The translations under genes and the position numbers were made by a program. The notes under the pieces were generated by a model. That model saw only the letters and a program-made list of their open reading frames with translations. It had not been told where the DNA came from and made no database searches. Positions 44,346 through 54,308 of a DNA stretch of 64,000 nt are shown here, in pieces; the first letter of the stretch is position 1; each line of letters opens with the position of its first letter. Source of the DNA: Sphingobium sp. CR2-8 (lineage in GTDB: Bacteria > Pseudomonadota > Alphaproteobacteria > Sphingomonadales > Sphingomonadaceae); the NCBI RefSeq assembly GCF_035818615.1, contig NZ_JAYKZY010000002.1:3040501-3104500 (forward strand). The letters are read 5' to 3'.

Positions 44346-44522
44346 AGCGCGGCACGAAATATTGCAAGTGCGAAAAGAATAAGCGAGTTGCAAAAAATGC
44401 ATCTTGCCATTTTGCGGATTTTCCTGCTCAGTGGGCACAGGATGCTTGAACCCCGGTTCGCGGTGCGCTCGACAAGAAGCAATGACGCGGCGCAGCGCAC
44501 CGGCTTTGATATTTGATGAGAC

Positions 44523-45404
44523 ATGCGCAGATTGCCGCCCCTCACGGCCCTGGAGGCCTTTGTTCAGGTTGCTCGCCTTGGCTCGGTCAAGGCGGCGGCG
44601 GAGGAACTCGCCCTGTCGACGCCCGCGCTCAGCCGCCGCGTCCAGGCGCTCGAACGCTTCATCGGCCGCCCCCTGTTCGACCGCAAGCATCAGGCGCTCG
44701 AAATCAATGTCGAGGGGCAAAGGCTGCTGGACGATATCGCCCCGGCGCTCGATTCCCTGGCGCTGGCGCTGGAAAATATCCAGAGCGGCGGCAATCAGTT
44801 GCGCCTGCGGCTGGCGGTGATGCCGCTGTTCGCGACCCAGCGGCTATTCCCGCATCTGGGCAAGCTGCGCCAGCAGCATCCGCAATTGCATATCGACATC
44901 GAAACCACGCCCCATGCGATCGCGCGCCTGGGCGAAGGGCTGGATGCCGCGATCGTGCTGATGGCCAAGGATATCGACCCTGCCCTCTACGCGCATGAAC
45001 TGGATCATGAGGAAGTCTATCTGATCGGCCGCCGCGAACTGGCGGAGGGGCCGCAGGCGCTGGCCTCTCCCACCGAACTGGCGCAGCAGACGGTCCTGCT
45101 CCACCGCGACATGGCGCTGTCCTTCGACGCGTGGAAGGAAGCGGCGGGCCTGCCCGACCTGCAACCGCTGGCGATCGACAATTATGATTCGGGCCAGTTG
45201 ATGCTGGAAGCCGCCGCCCAGGGCCTGGGCGTGGCGGTGATGCATGCCAGCCACTATGAACAGGCGGGCGATCCCCGGCTGGTGCGGCTGTTCCCCCTCC
45301 ATGTCGAAAGCCCCTATCGCTACTTCTTCGTCTGCCGTCCGCGCGCCTTGCAGACCCGCGCCGTACGCATTTTCCGCGACTGGCTGGTCAGCGCCGACAT
45401 CTGA
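44523..45404 (+). CDS. LysR-family transcriptional regulator
   Basis: 293 residues. The N-terminal winged helix is typical: LPPLTALEAFVQVARLGSVK then AAAEELALSTPALSRRVQAL. The effector domain (LRLRLAVMPLFATQRLFPHL; AAAQGLGVAVMHASHYEQA) resembles the GcvA/AmpR-like branch of the family. It stands apart from possible targets, between a minus-strand terminator and a diguanylate cyclase gene, so its regulon cannot be guessed. Confidence 0.9.
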   Translation: MRRLPPLTALEAFVQVARLGSVKAAAEELALSTPALSRRVQALERFIGRPLFDRKHQALEINVEGQRLLDDIAPALDSLALALENIQSGGNQLRLRLAVMPLFATQRLFPHLGKLRQQHPQLHIDIETTPHAIARLGEGLDAAIVLMAKDIDPALYAHELDHEEVYLIGRRELAEGPQALASPTELAQQTVLLHRDMALSFDAWKEAAGLPDLQPLAIDNYDSGQLMLEAAAQGLGVAVMHASHYEQAGDPRLVRLFPLHVESPYRYFFVCRPRALQTRAVRIFRDWLVSADI

Positions 45405-45453
45405 CGCGATTATTTCGCTGCCGATACCTTAACCTTGTTTCGCGCCGGCCGTT

Positions 45454-46620
45454 ATGAGGGCCATGACTGGGGCACATTCTTCTTCCGCCAGCCCGCAACA
45501 TGGGCTGACCGACCGCTTGGCGCGCTGGGCCAAGGGGTTTTCAGGCAAAGCGGAGGAAGAAGAGACGGAGCAAGCGCAGCGCCCGCGTGGCGGCACCGCA
45601 TCCAGCCGCGAAATCAACCGCCGTCGCCAGCTTTATACCGATATCGGCGACTTTCTGTTCGCCCACGACCTGGACCTGACCCCGATCAATTTCAGCGTCG
45701 CGCTGGACTATCTGACCGGCGCCAATATCGGCGTGGAAAAGGCGATCCGGGCCGTCATGATGGAACGGGGCAAGATCACCAATGGCTGGGTCGAATCGAT
45801 CGCGGCCGAACAGCGCGCGGACGAAGTCACACCCGAATCACTGGCCACCATGCTGGACAAGGTCGAGGAGAACCTGACCCAGTTCACCGGCCTGATGCAC
45901 GAATCGCGCAACAGCGCGAAGGATTATGGCGCGGCCTTGCAGGAACAGGCCAAGGATCTGGGCGAAGGCCGCGACAATGAACCGGTCCTCTCCCGCCTCG
46001 TCGGCCTGACCCGTTCGATGGTCGAAAAGACCCGTCAGGTGGAAAACCAGTTGCGCGACAATCAACGCCAGACCCAGGCGCTCAAGTCCAGCCTGGAAAA
46101 TGCCCGCCGCGCCGCCGAACATGACCATCTGACCGGCCTGCCCAACCGCCGCGCCTTTGAAAGCGTGCTGCGGGCCGAAATGCAGGAAGCGCTGGATAGC
46201 GAAGAAACGCTATCGGTCGCCTTCTGCGACATCGACCATTTCAAGCATATCAACGACACCCACGGCCATGACACCGGCGACCGGGTGTTGAAATTCGTCG
46301 CGGGCCTGCTGGCCAAGGCGTCCAACGACCGCTGCCATGTGGCGCGGCATGGCGGGGAGGAATTCGTCATGCTGTTCCGGGGCAAGACCGCAGCCGAGGC
46401 GTGCGAGGCGGTGGACAGCGTGCGCGAGGATCTGGCCAACCGCAGCCTCGTCAACCGCGCCAATGGCGAACGGATGGAGCGGGTGAGCTTTTCCGCCGGG
46501 GTCGCCAACGTGCTCGCCTTCGAAGATGCGCGCGCCGCGCTCAAGGCCGCCGACCGCGCGCTCTATCTGGCCAAGGAACATGGCCGCAACCGCGTCTATC
46601 TCGCGGCTGAGGTGGATTGA
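45454..46620 (+). CDS. GGDEF-domain diguanylate cyclase
   Basis: 388 residues; an ATG at 45463 is a close alternative start. Residues 1-200 are soluble, helical and charged (SREINRRRQLYTDIGDFLFA) with a coiled coil before the catalytic domain. The GGDEF domain starts at DHLTGLPNRRAFESVLRAEM, has FCDIDHFKHINDTHGHDTGD and the active loop ARHGGEEF. The inhibitory RxxD site expected a few residues earlier is replaced (NDRCHVAR), so product feedback is probably lost. It makes c-di-GMP; no membrane segment is seen. Confidence 0.92.
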   Translation: MRAMTGAHSSSASPQHGLTDRLARWAKGFSGKAEEEETEQAQRPRGGTASSREINRRRQLYTDIGDFLFAHDLDLTPINFSVALDYLTGANIGVEKAIRAVMMERGKITNGWVESIAAEQRADEVTPESLATMLDKVEENLTQFTGLMHESRNSAKDYGAALQEQAKDLGEGRDNEPVLSRLVGLTRSMVEKTRQVENQLRDNQRQTQALKSSLENARRAAEHDHLTGLPNRRAFESVLRAEMQEALDSEETLSVAFCDIDHFKHINDTHGHDTGDRVLKFVAGLLAKASNDRCHVARHGGEEFVMLFRGKTAAEACEAVDSVREDLANRSLVNRANGERMERVSFSAGVANVLAFEDARAALKAADRALYLAKEHGRNRVYLAAEVD

Positions 46621-46631
46621 TTTTACAGGCT

Positions 46632-46697
46632 GTTCCCCGGCGCAAGCCGGGGTCTAGTCGGGACCGTGCAACTGGACTCCGGCCTGCGCCGGGGAAC
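46632..46697. repeat. Palindromic intergenic repeat (GTTCCCCGGCGCAGGCCGGGG type), copy 2
   Basis: Same arms as the copies at 39427 and 55471 with small changes (GCAAGCCGGGGTCTAG on the left). It lies between the convergent diguanylate cyclase and GST-like genes, where it may act as a bidirectional terminator or simply as a repeat. Confidence 0.82.
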
Positions 46698-46707
46698 GGA
46701 AAAGGCG

Positions 46708-47379
46708 CTAAAAATCCGGCTTTTCATAATGGGCGGGCGGGGTGATGACCTCCATCCGCTCCGACAGCAAGGGCCGGAAGGACGGGCGCGACTTGAAGCC
46801 TGCATACCAGCGCTTGACCGGCTCATGGCCCGCCCAGTCGATGCCGCCCAGATAATCCGCCACCGACAGATGCGCCGCCGCCGCGATGTCGGCCAGGCTC
46901 AGCGTGCCCCCCGCCATCCAGCTGCGATGGTCGAGCAGATAGTCCATATAATCCATATGGACGTTCGCGCGCTTCATCGCCTCGCGCAGGATGCGCGCGT
47001 CGGGCGGCGCGCGTTCGATCAGCCGCTTCTTCATCCGCTCGTGCAGCAGCGGGCCGACCACGTCGCCATAGAAATTCTGGTCGAAAAAGGCGGTCAGCCG
47101 CCGCACTTCCGCCCGGCCAGCGGCGGTGCCGGAAATCAGCGCGAACTTCTCGACCGTTTCCTCGAAATATTCGCAGATCGCCTGGCTGTCGATCAGGGTG
47201 ACGCCTTTTTCCGCGTCGGCCATGACCGGCGTCGTGCCCGCCGGGTTCAGGTCCAGAAATTCGTCGCGCATTTCCCAGGGCGATTCCCGCACGAGGTCAT
47301 AGCCGATCCCCTTCTCACCCAGGAGAAGCCGGACCTTGCGGGAAAAGGGGCAGAGCGGGAATTGATAGAGAAGCCACAT
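46708..47379 (-). CDS. Glutathione S-transferase-like protein, probably FzlA
   Basis: 223 residues. A thioredoxin-like N-domain (YQFPLCPFSRKVRLLLGEKG, then NPAGTTPVMADAEKG and IDSQAICEYFEE) is joined to an all-helical C-domain with LSLADIAAAAHLSVADYLGG. This combination, found across alphaproteobacteria, fits FzlA, the GST-like protein that binds FtsZ and supports cell constriction in Caulobacter. The FzlA identity is from remembered family features, and an ordinary GST role is the alternative. It is convergent with the cyclase gene across a palindromic repeat. Confidence 0.75.
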   Translation of the reverse strand: MWLLYQFPLCPFSRKVRLLLGEKGIGYDLVRESPWEMRDEFLDLNPAGTTPVMADAEKGVTLIDSQAICEYFEETVEKFALISGTAAGRAEVRRLTAFFDQNFYGDVVGPLLHERMKKRLIERAPPDARILREAMKRANVHMDYMDYLLDHRSWMAGGTLSLADIAAAAHLSVADYLGGIDWAGHEPVKRWYAGFKSRPSFRPLLSERMEVITPPAHYEKPDF

Positions 47380-47563
47380 AGACGATTCCTGTTAGGCGCG
47401 ACCGCCCGTCGGGGGAAGCGGCAAATTGTGGAAATTCCGGGCGTCGATTGCAGCCCGATGCGCCAAAAGAACGTTGTCAAACGGCATGGACCTCGTGTCC
47501 GATCGCGCTAAGTTGGAACATGAAGAGGCTGTGAAAACAGTTTCGCTTAGGAAAGGATGCTTG

Positions 47564-49507
47564 ATGTCTGACGATTTCTTCCCGGTGCCGGACAGCTGGG
47601 CCGAAGGCGCGCTGATGAACCGCGCCGACCGGGAAGCGGATTATGCCCGCTCGATCGACGACAGCCACGCCTATTGGCTGGACCGCGCCAAACGGCTCGA
47701 CTGGATCACGCCGCCGACCAGAAGCAACGAAAGCAGCTTTGCCGAGGCGGATTTCGGCGTGAAATGGTTCGCCGACGGCGTCCTCAACGTCAGCGCCAAC
47801 TGCGTCGACCGGCATCTGGCGGAACGGGGCGACCAGACCGCGATCATCTGGGAACCCGATTCGCCCGACGCGGAGCCGCGCCGCTACAGCTATGCCCAGC
47901 TCCATGCGGAAATATGCCGCTTCGCCAATGTGCTCAAAGCCGCCGGCGCGAAAAAGGGCGACCGCGTCACCATCTATCTGCCGATGATTCCCGAGGCCGC
48001 CTTCGCGCTGCTAGCCTGCGCGCGGATCGGGGCGGTGCACAGCGTCGTGTTCGGCGGCTTCTCGCCCGACGCGCTGGCGGGCCGCATCCAGGATTGCGAT
48101 TCGAATATCGTCGTGACCGCGGATGAAGGGCGCCGCGCGGGCCGGACGGTGCCGCTCAAGACCAATGTCGATGACGCGCTCAAACATTGCCCAAGCGTGA
48201 CGTCCGTCGTCGTGGTGAAGGCCACCGGCGCGCAGATCGCGATGCAGGACGGCCGCGACCTGTGGCTGCACGAAGCCGCGGCCAAGGTCGATGCCGACTG
48301 CCCGCCCGAGCCGATGCAGGCGGAAGACCCGCTGTTCATCCTCTACACCTCCGGCTCCACGGGCAAGCCCAAGGGGGTGTTGCACACCACCGGCGGCTAT
48401 CTGCTCTGGGCTGCGCTGACGCACGAGCTCTGCTTCGACTATCGGCCGGGCGACGTCTATTGGTGCGCAGCCGACATCGGCTGGGTCACGGGGCATAGCT
48501 ATATCGTCTACGGGCCGCTCGCCAATGGCGCGACCACGCTGATGTATGAAGGCGTGCCCAATCACCCGACGCCCAGCCGCATCTGGGAAGTGGTCGACCG
48601 GCACCAGGTGCACACCCTCTTCACCGCCCCCACGGCGCTGCGCGCGCTCATCAAGGAGGGCAACGACTATGTGACCCGCACCAGCCGCAAATCGCTGCGC
48701 CTGCTGGGCACGGTGGGCGAACCGATCAATCCGGAAGCCTGGCGCTGGTATCATGGCGTCGTGGGCGAAGGGCGCTGCCCGATCATCGACACCTGGTGGC
48801 AGACGGAAACGGGCGGCGCGATGATCGCGCCGACGCCCGGCGCCACCGACCTCAAGCCCGGCTCCGCCACCTTCCCCATGCCCGGCGTCGTCCCACAGAT
48901 CGTGGATGCCGACGGCACGGTGCTGGAGGGCGCGGCGGAAGGCAACCTGCTGATCGCGCAAAGCTGGCCCGGCCAGATGCGCACCGTCTGGGGCGATCAT
49001 GATCGCTTTTTCCAGACCTATTTCACCACCTTCCCCGGCAAATATACGACCGGCGACGGCGCACGGCGCGATGCGGACGGCTATTACTGGATCACCGGGC
49101 GCGTGGACGACGTCATCAACGTGTCGGGCCACCGCATGGGCACGGCGGAGGTCGAAAGCGCGCTGGTGCTGCATGAGGCCGTGGCCGAAGCGGCGGTCGT
49201 CGGCTTCCCCCACGACGTCAAGGGCCAGGGTATCTACGCCTATGTGACGCTCAACAGCGGCCAGGAGGCGTCGGACGACCTGCGCAAGACGCTGGTGCAA
49301 TGGGTCCGCCACGAAATCGGGCCGATCGCCACGCCCGACGCGATCCAGTTCGCCCCCGGCCTGCCCAAGACGCGGTCGGGCAAGATCATGCGCCGCATCC
49401 TGCGCAAGATCGCGGAGGGCGAGGTGTCGGCGCAGGCGCTGGGCGACACCAGCACGCTGGCCGACCCATCGGTGGTGGACAATCTGGTCGCCAATCGTCA
49501 GTCCTGA
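47564..49507 (+). CDS. acs: Acetyl-CoA synthetase
   Basis: 647 residues from the ATG at 47564, preceded by AGGAAAGGA. Adenylate-forming signatures are [57 protein letters not shown] and the C-terminal [19 protein letters not shown], whose lysine is the usual acetylation control site. It converts acetate, ATP and CoA to acetyl-CoA. A perfect 8-bp hairpin without a U-tract begins just past the stop. Confidence 0.95.
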   Translation: MSDDFFPVPDSWAEGALMNRADREADYARSIDDSHAYWLDRAKRLDWITPPTRSNESSFAEADFGVKWFADGVLNVSANCVDRHLAERGDQTAIIWEPDSPDAEPRRYSYAQLHAEICRFANVLKAAGAKKGDRVTIYLPMIPEAAFALLACARIGAVHSVVFGGFSPDALAGRIQDCDSNIVVTADEGRRAGRTVPLKTNVDDALKHCPSVTSVVVVKATGAQIAMQDGRDLWLHEAAAKVDADCPPEPMQAEDPLFILYTSGSTGKPKGVLHTTGGYLLWAALTHELCFDYRPGDVYWCAADIGWVTGHSYIVYGPLANGATTLMYEGVPNHPTPSRIWEVVDRHQVHTLFTAPTALRALIKEGNDYVTRTSRKSLRLLGTVGEPINPEAWRWYHGVVGEGRCPIIDTWWQTETGGAMIAPTPGATDLKPGSATFPMPGVVPQIVDADGTVLEGAAEGNLLIAQSWPGQMRTVWGDHDRFFQTYFTTFPGKYTTGDGARRDADGYYWITGRVDDVINVSGHRMGTAEVESALVLHEAVAEAAVVGFPHDVKGQGIYAYVTLNSGQEASDDLRKTLVQWVRHEIGPIATPDAIQFAPGLPKTRSGKIMRRILRKIAEGEVSAQALGDTSTLADPSVVDNLVANRQS

Positions 49508-49508
49508 T

Positions 49509-49528
49509 GAAGCGCCGCATGGCGCTTC
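49509..49528 (+). terminator. Hairpin after acs (weak terminator candidate)
   Basis: GAAGCGCC (49509-49516) and GGCGCTTC (49521-49528) pair perfectly around GCAT, but only GTCCAAAATG follows, so Rho-independent termination is doubtful. Confidence 0.4.
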
Positions 49529-49603
49529 GTCCAAAATGACGCCAGGACCATCGGGTAGGGTGGTTCTGGCTTCCGGCAGATATCCGCAAGAAGGAGCCGC
49601 CCC

Positions 49604-50116
49604 ATGGCCCGCTATACCTCCATCGCCCGCGCCCTGCATTGGACGATCGCCGTCCTGATCCTCCTCAACCTCTTTTTCGGTTTCGCCCATGACGCCTTGC
49701 CAAAGGATTGGGCGGTGATGCCGGTTCACAAATCGATCGGCCTGACCGTGCTGGGCCTGACGCTGGTGCGGATCGTCTGGCGCCTGACCCACCCCGCCCC
49801 GCCGCTGCCCGCCGCCATGCCCGCATGGGAAAAGGGCGCGGCCCATGCGACCCACTTCCTCTTCTACGCCTTCATGCTCGTCATGCCGTTGTCGGGGTGG
49901 ATCATGTCGTCGGCGGGCAGTCGGCCGCTCAACTGGTTCTTCCTGTTCGACGTGCCCAAATTCAACGTGGGCAAGGAGGATGCGATCGTCGGCCTGTCCG
50001 GCGAGGCGCATGAACTGCTGCCCTGGCTCTGGACGGCGCTGATCCTGCTCCATATCGGCGCGGCGTTGCGCCATCATGTCGTGCTGAAGGACGACGTTCT
50101 GCGGCGGATGTTGTGA
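49604..50116 (+). CDS. Cytochrome b561 family protein
   Basis: 170 residues with four membrane helices. Conserved histidines for two b-type hemes appear in ARALHWTIAVLILLNL, VHKSIGLTVLGLTLVRIVWR, HATHFLFYAFMLVMPLSGW and LLHIGAALRHHVVLKDD. This bacterial b561 (CybB-like, DUF4405-related) group moves electrons from ubiquinol, for example to superoxide. AAGGAG precedes the ATG. No partner gene is adjacent. Confidence 0.88.
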   Translation: MARYTSIARALHWTIAVLILLNLFFGFAHDALPKDWAVMPVHKSIGLTVLGLTLVRIVWRLTHPAPPLPAAMPAWEKGAAHATHFLFYAFMLVMPLSGWIMSSAGSRPLNWFFLFDVPKFNVGKEDAIVGLSGEAHELLPWLWTALILLHIGAALRHHVVLKDDVLRRML

Positions 50117-50615
50117 GTTGAATTTTATACGCTTCAGGCGTATATTTATTATCTACGAAACGAACGCATCTGCTTTAGTTACAGAACCCCCGTCATTGCC
50201 GTGGCGGGGGTTCACTCGTCCAGAGGACGGGTTGCCGCCCGCCCTCTGTCCGTCGCACATCCTATTTGAAGCGCGAAACCTCCACGATCTTGAGGACCAA
50301 GGTCGCAAAGGCGATCATCACCCCACGGGCGATGCACGCATCTACGAAACTCACTTATCTGCTCCTTTTGTTACACGGCACGATTACCGCCTAAGCATGT
50401 AAGAGCAGAATATCACCGATGCCAAGCATGTTGGGTCAAGTATACAGGAGGCGTTCGATCTCGCTCGCCAAAACATCAGCACCGCTTGCCCATGACTCCG
50501 CATATCCGCTGCGCGCCTTATTTGCGGGTTTTCAGGAACCGTTCGATCACACCAGCGAAAAACATCCGCGACGCCCGGCAACTTCGCCTGGCATCTTGCC
50601 AATCAGTATGCAGAA
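50117..50615. other. 500-bp intergenic region with hairpins and an imperfect direct repeat
   Basis: No convincing gene. An AT-rich hairpin ATACGC/GCGTAT (50127-50143) follows the b561 stop, and a 9-bp stem GAACCCCCG/CGGGGGTTC lies at 50184-50213. The stretch ATCTACGAAAC ... ATCTGCT ... GTTACA occurs twice, at 50151-50183 and 50340-50375, which may mark an old insertion or duplication. Base composition is lower in G+C than in the neighbouring genes. Confidence 0.5.
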
Positions 50616-51824
50616 CTACACCAGCTCGCCGCTCAGCAACTTCGGCAACGCCCCGGACTGCCCGCGCGCTTCGGCCATGAACCGCCCTTTCAGCGCGCCA
50701 CTGCGCTGCACCGCCGCCAGCCCCGCGCGGCGCACCAGCGAAGGCAGCTTGCCCGGTATGTCGAACAAGCGCACCAGCCCGTCCATCGCCACGCTGGTCA
50801 TCATCGAGTCCAGCCCACGCCAGCGCTGGTAGCGCGCCAGCAACTGCGCGTCGCCCGGGTCCAGGCCCAGGCGCATGCCCTCCACCAGCACCTCGACCAG
50901 CGCGGCAACGTCACGGAAACCCAGGTTCACGCCCTGCCCCGCAATCGGATGAATCGCATGGGCGCTGTCGCCCACCAGCGCGAGGCGCGTGTCGGTTATC
51001 CGCGCGGCATGATGGAAGCCCAGCGGATAGGAGGATCGCGGTCCCGCCAGAGCGATCTCGCCCAGGAACCCGCCGATCCGCTTCTGCGCTTCGGCGAGCC
51101 AGGCGCGCTCGCCCAGCTTCATCATCGCCGGGGCCTGCTCCGTCGGCACCGTCCAAACGACGGCGGAACGGGTGCCCGGCAGCATCGGCAGCAATGCGAA
51201 GGGGCCACCGACATAGAAAATTTCGTAGGCCGTATTCGCGTGCGGCACTTCGTGGTCGATCGCCGTCACCATGGCGGTGTGCTTATATTGCCAGCGGGTC
51301 GTGTTGATCCCCGCCGCATCGCGCGTCGGGCTGTTGCGCCCCTCCGCCGCGACCAGCAGCGCGCCATGGATCGTCGCACCGCTCGCCAGCGTCAGCGTGA
51401 CGCCGTCGGCATTACGATCGACATGGACCGCGCGATCGGGCTGGAACCGCGTGAGGTTGGCCGCCTCCGCCGCCGTCTGCGCCAGTGCGACGCGCAGGTC
51501 ACGATTGGGCACCATCGTGCCCATGACGCCATCATCGCCATCCGGCGCGAAATCGAGCGCGCCCGGCTCCAGTCCGTCGCTGACCCAGATGCGATCGATC
51601 GGGCAGCCCTTCCCCTCCAGATGCTGGCCGACGCCGATGGCGTTCATCATCGCATAGCTGGTCGAACTGATCGCCGACACGCGCCCATCGAACCCGGCGG
51701 CGGTCACGTCCACCGGATCGGCCGGATCGATCACGGCGGTTTTCACGCCATGACCCGAAAGAGCGATCCCCAGGGTCAGGCCGACCAGCCCGCCCCCCAA
51801 TATGACGACATCGAAGCGTTCCAT
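50616..51824 (-). CDS. UbiH/UbiF-type FAD-dependent ubiquinone biosynthesis hydroxylase
   Basis: 402 residues. The FAD motif ERFDVVILGGGLVGLTLGIA opens the protein, and the second FAD motif ALVGDSAHAIHPIAGQGVNL lies near residue 285, as in UbiH/UbiF/COQ6. It hydroxylates the quinone ring using NADPH and oxygen. Which ring carbon it acts on is not clear, because alphaproteobacteria use different sets of such enzymes. The COQ7-like gene at 16827 would act in the same pathway. Confidence 0.88.
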   Translation of the reverse strand: MERFDVVILGGGLVGLTLGIALSGHGVKTAVIDPADPVDVTAAGFDGRVSAISSTSYAMMNAIGVGQHLEGKGCPIDRIWVSDGLEPGALDFAPDGDDGVMGTMVPNRDLRVALAQTAAEAANLTRFQPDRAVHVDRNADGVTLTLASGATIHGALLVAAEGRNSPTRDAAGINTTRWQYKHTAMVTAIDHEVPHANTAYEIFYVGGPFALLPMLPGTRSAVVWTVPTEQAPAMMKLGERAWLAEAQKRIGGFLGEIALAGPRSSYPLGFHHAARITDTRLALVGDSAHAIHPIAGQGVNLGFRDVAALVEVLVEGMRLGLDPGDAQLLARYQRWRGLDSMMTSVAMDGLVRLFDIPGKLPSLVRRAGLAAVQRSGALKGRFMAEARGQSGALPKLLSGELV

Positions 51825-51927
51825 GGAAGGCTATCTAGGCGCTTGGCCAAGGATTGGAAAGCGCCGCCGCACGCCCTAGCCCGAAAGGACAGGGCACGAG
51901 AGGACAGGGGCGGTCCGCGTAACCACG

Positions 51928-52024
51928 CCGTTCAGGCTGAGCGAAGTCGAAGCCCCCCACTGAGCGCAGTCGAAGTGGCTTCGCTCCGCTCAGCAGAACC
52001 CTTCGACAGGCTCAGGGCGAACGG
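51928..52024. repeat. Intergenic repeat built on CTGAGCGAAGTCGAAG units, copy 2
   Basis: Starts CCGTTCAGGCTGAGCGAAG and ends CTCAGGGCGAACGG, with internal CTGAGCGCAGTCGAAG and its inverse CTTCGCTCCGCTCAG. It is the same compound palindrome as at 12965-13084. Confidence 0.8.
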
Positions 52025-52041
52025 AGGTTGGTCAAATCCCG

Positions 52042-53133
52042 TTAAACCGTGCGCACCCATCCGGCCGGGTCGGCCACGACACCGCGCTGAATGCCCGTCA
52101 GTTCCGCGCGCAGCGTTTCCGTCACCAGCCCGCCATCGCCATTGCCGATGGTGAAGTCGCCGGTCGTGCTCTTGACCGTGCCGATCGCGGTGACGACCGC
52201 CGCCGTGCCGCAGGCGAAGGCCTCGCGCAGCTTGCCGCTGGCGGCATCGTCGCGCCACTGGGCGAAGCTATAGGGTTCCTCGCGCACATCATGGCCCTTG
52301 GCGCGAGCCAGGCTGATGATCGAATTGCGGGTGATGCCGGGCAGGATCGTGCCGCCCAGCGGCGGGGTGACGATCGACCCGTCGTCCATCACGAAGAAGA
52401 CGTTCATGCCGCCCAGCTCCTCGACCCACTTATTCTCGGCGGCGTCCAGAAACACGACCTGGTCGCAGCCATGGCCGATCGCTTCCTTCTGCGCGACCAG
52501 GCTCGCCGCGTAATTGCCGCCGCACTTGGCCGCCCCGGTGCCACCGCGCGCCGCGCGGGTATAATGTTCCGACACCCACAGCGTCACGGCCTTCTTGCCG
52601 CCCTTGAAATAGGCGCCGGCGGGCGATGCGATGACGCAGAAGATATATTCGTTGGACGGGCGGACGCCCAGGAACGCCTCGCTGGCGAACAGGAATGGGC
52701 GCAGGTACAGGCTGCCCTCACCGGTCGGGATCCAGTCGGCGTCGATCTTCACCAGTTCTTCGACCGCTTCCAGGAACAGGTCTTCGGGAATGGCGGGCAT
52801 CGCCAGCCGCTCGGCCGATTCGGCGAAGCGGCGGGCATTCTCCTCCGGGCGGAACATGGCGATGCTGCCATCTTCCAGCCGATACGCCTTCATCCCTTCG
52901 AAGATTTCCTGCGCATAATGCAGCACCGCGCAGGCCGGATCGAGTTGGAAGGGCGCGCGCGCCTCCACCTTGTGGCTGTGCCAGCCCTGTCCTTCGGTAT
53001 AGCGGATCGTCACCATATGGTCGGTAAAGAGCCGGCCGAAGCCCGGATCTTCCAGCAGCACCGCGCGCGCGTTCGCCTCGACAGCCTGGCTGTTGCGAGT
53101 GACGGTAAAGCGCGACTTCTGCTCGGCGGCCAT
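52042..53133 (-). CDS. ilvE: Branched-chain amino acid aminotransferase
   Basis: 363 residues from the ATG at 53133 ([14 protein letters not shown]). Fold-type IV PLP enzyme: [60 protein letters not shown], the lysine-bearing [18 protein letters not shown], and [14 protein letters not shown]. This matches the longer (class II) BCAT form. It catalyses the last step of leucine, isoleucine and valine synthesis. A compound repeat lies downstream. Confidence 0.95.
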   Translation of the reverse strand: MAAEQKSRFTVTRNSQAVEANARAVLLEDPGFGRLFTDHMVTIRYTEGQGWHSHKVEARAPFQLDPACAVLHYAQEIFEGMKAYRLEDGSIAMFRPEENARRFAESAERLAMPAIPEDLFLEAVEELVKIDADWIPTGEGSLYLRPFLFASEAFLGVRPSNEYIFCVIASPAGAYFKGGKKAVTLWVSEHYTRAARGGTGAAKCGGNYAASLVAQKEAIGHGCDQVVFLDAAENKWVEELGGMNVFFVMDDGSIVTPPLGGTILPGITRNSIISLARAKGHDVREEPYSFAQWRDDAASGKLREAFACGTAAVVTAIGTVKSTTGDFTIGNGDGGLVTETLRAELTGIQRGVVADPAGWVRTV

Positions 53134-53288
53134 GATGAGTCTCCTTGTTCTGGCTCGGACGAGGCCGCCTATGTCACAGAGCGGCCAGCGAAACAATGGG
53201 TCATATATACTGACCTAATCAGCGGAAACGTCCAACCCGGCGATGCTGGCCTCTTCCCGCCTGCCCGTCGTATCGCTATCGCTGCGCC

Positions 53289-54308
53289 ATGCATTTTTTC
53301 TCCGACAACGCCACGCCTGTCAGCCCCGCGATCATGGCGGCCATCGCCGCCGCCGACCGGGCGGACCATGGCTATGACGGCGACGCGTGGAGCGCCCGGC
53401 TTGACGGCGCCTTTTCGGACCTGTTCGACACCCCGGTCAATGCGCTGTGGATATCTACCGGCACGGCCGCGAACAGCATCGCGCTCGCCTGCCTGTGCCC
53501 GCCCTATGGCGGCGTCCTCTGTCATGAAGAGGCGCATATCGTCCTGGACGAATGCGGCGCGCCCGGCTTCTTCACCCATGGCGCGAGCCTGATGCCGCTG
53601 CCGGGCGACGGCGCGAAGCTGACGCCCGCCATCGTGACCGACCGTCTGAAGGCGATCCGCGCCGACGTGCATCAGGTGCCCGCGCGTGCGATCAGCATCA
53701 CCAACGCCACCGAATATGGGCTGGTCTATACGCCGGACGACGTCGCCGCGCTGGGCGCTGTGGCCAGGGCGCATGGCCTGGGCTTCCACATGGATGGCGC
53801 GCGCTTCGCCAATGCGATCGCCCATCTGGGCTGCGCGCCCGCCGACGTCACATGGCGGGCGGGGGTGGACGCGCTCAGCTTCGGCTGCGTCAAAAATGGC
53901 GGCATGGTCGGCGAAGCGCTGCTCTTCTTCGGCGACGCAGCCCCTGCCCGCGCGGCCGAGGCACAGCGCTGGCGCAAGCGCTCGGGCCATCTCTTCTCCA
54001 AGGGTCGCTACCTCGCCGCGCAGATATTGGCGATGATCGAGGACGACCTGTGGCTAGCCAATGCCCGCGCGGCCAATGCAGCGGCGCAGGCGCTGGCGGA
54101 TGGGGCAGCCGGTCGGCTGATACACCCGGTGCAGGCGAACGAAGTGTTCGTGCGGCTCACGGCGGCCGAGGCGGCGGCCCTGCGCGCGCAAGGCTTCGAC
54201 TTTTACGACTGGGGCGAAGGGGCGGCGCGGCTGGTGACGAACTGGGCGCAGGACGCGCAGGGCGTCGCGCCGCTGGCCGATGCACTGCGGGCCCTCGACC
54301 ATGGGTGA
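53289..54308 (+). CDS. Low-specificity L-threonine aldolase family protein
   Basis: 339 residues. Fold-type I PLP enzyme: FFSDNATPVSPAIMAAIAAA at the start, STGTAANSIALACLCPPYGG, HEEAHIVLDECGAPGF, the aspartate in GFHMDGARFANAIA and the PLP lysine in LSFGCVKNGGMVGEAL. It cleaves threonine to glycine and acetaldehyde, or related beta-hydroxy amino acids. It overlaps the EamA transporter gene by 8 bp, so the two are co-expressed. Confidence 0.9.
   Translation: MHFFSDNATPVSPAIMAAIAAADRADHGYDGDAWSARLDGAFSDLFDTPVNALWISTGTAANSIALACLCPPYGGVLCHEEAHIVLDECGAPGFFTHGASLMPLPGDGAKLTPAIVTDRLKAIRADVHQVPARAISITNATEYGLVYTPDDVAALGAVARAHGLGFHMDGARFANAIAHLGCAPADVTWRAGVDALSFGCVKNGGMVGEALLFFGDAAPARAAEAQRWRKRSGHLFSKGRYLAAQILAMIEDDLWLANARAANAAAQALADGAAGRLIHPVQANEVFVRLTAAEAAALRAQGFDFYDWGEGAARLVTNWAQDAQGVAPLADALRALDHG

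Noticed and set aside
50118..50402. 94-codon open frame in the gap after cytochrome b561
   Set aside because: No ribosome-binding site is seen, no family is recognised and the frame runs through hairpins and repeats; probably chance.
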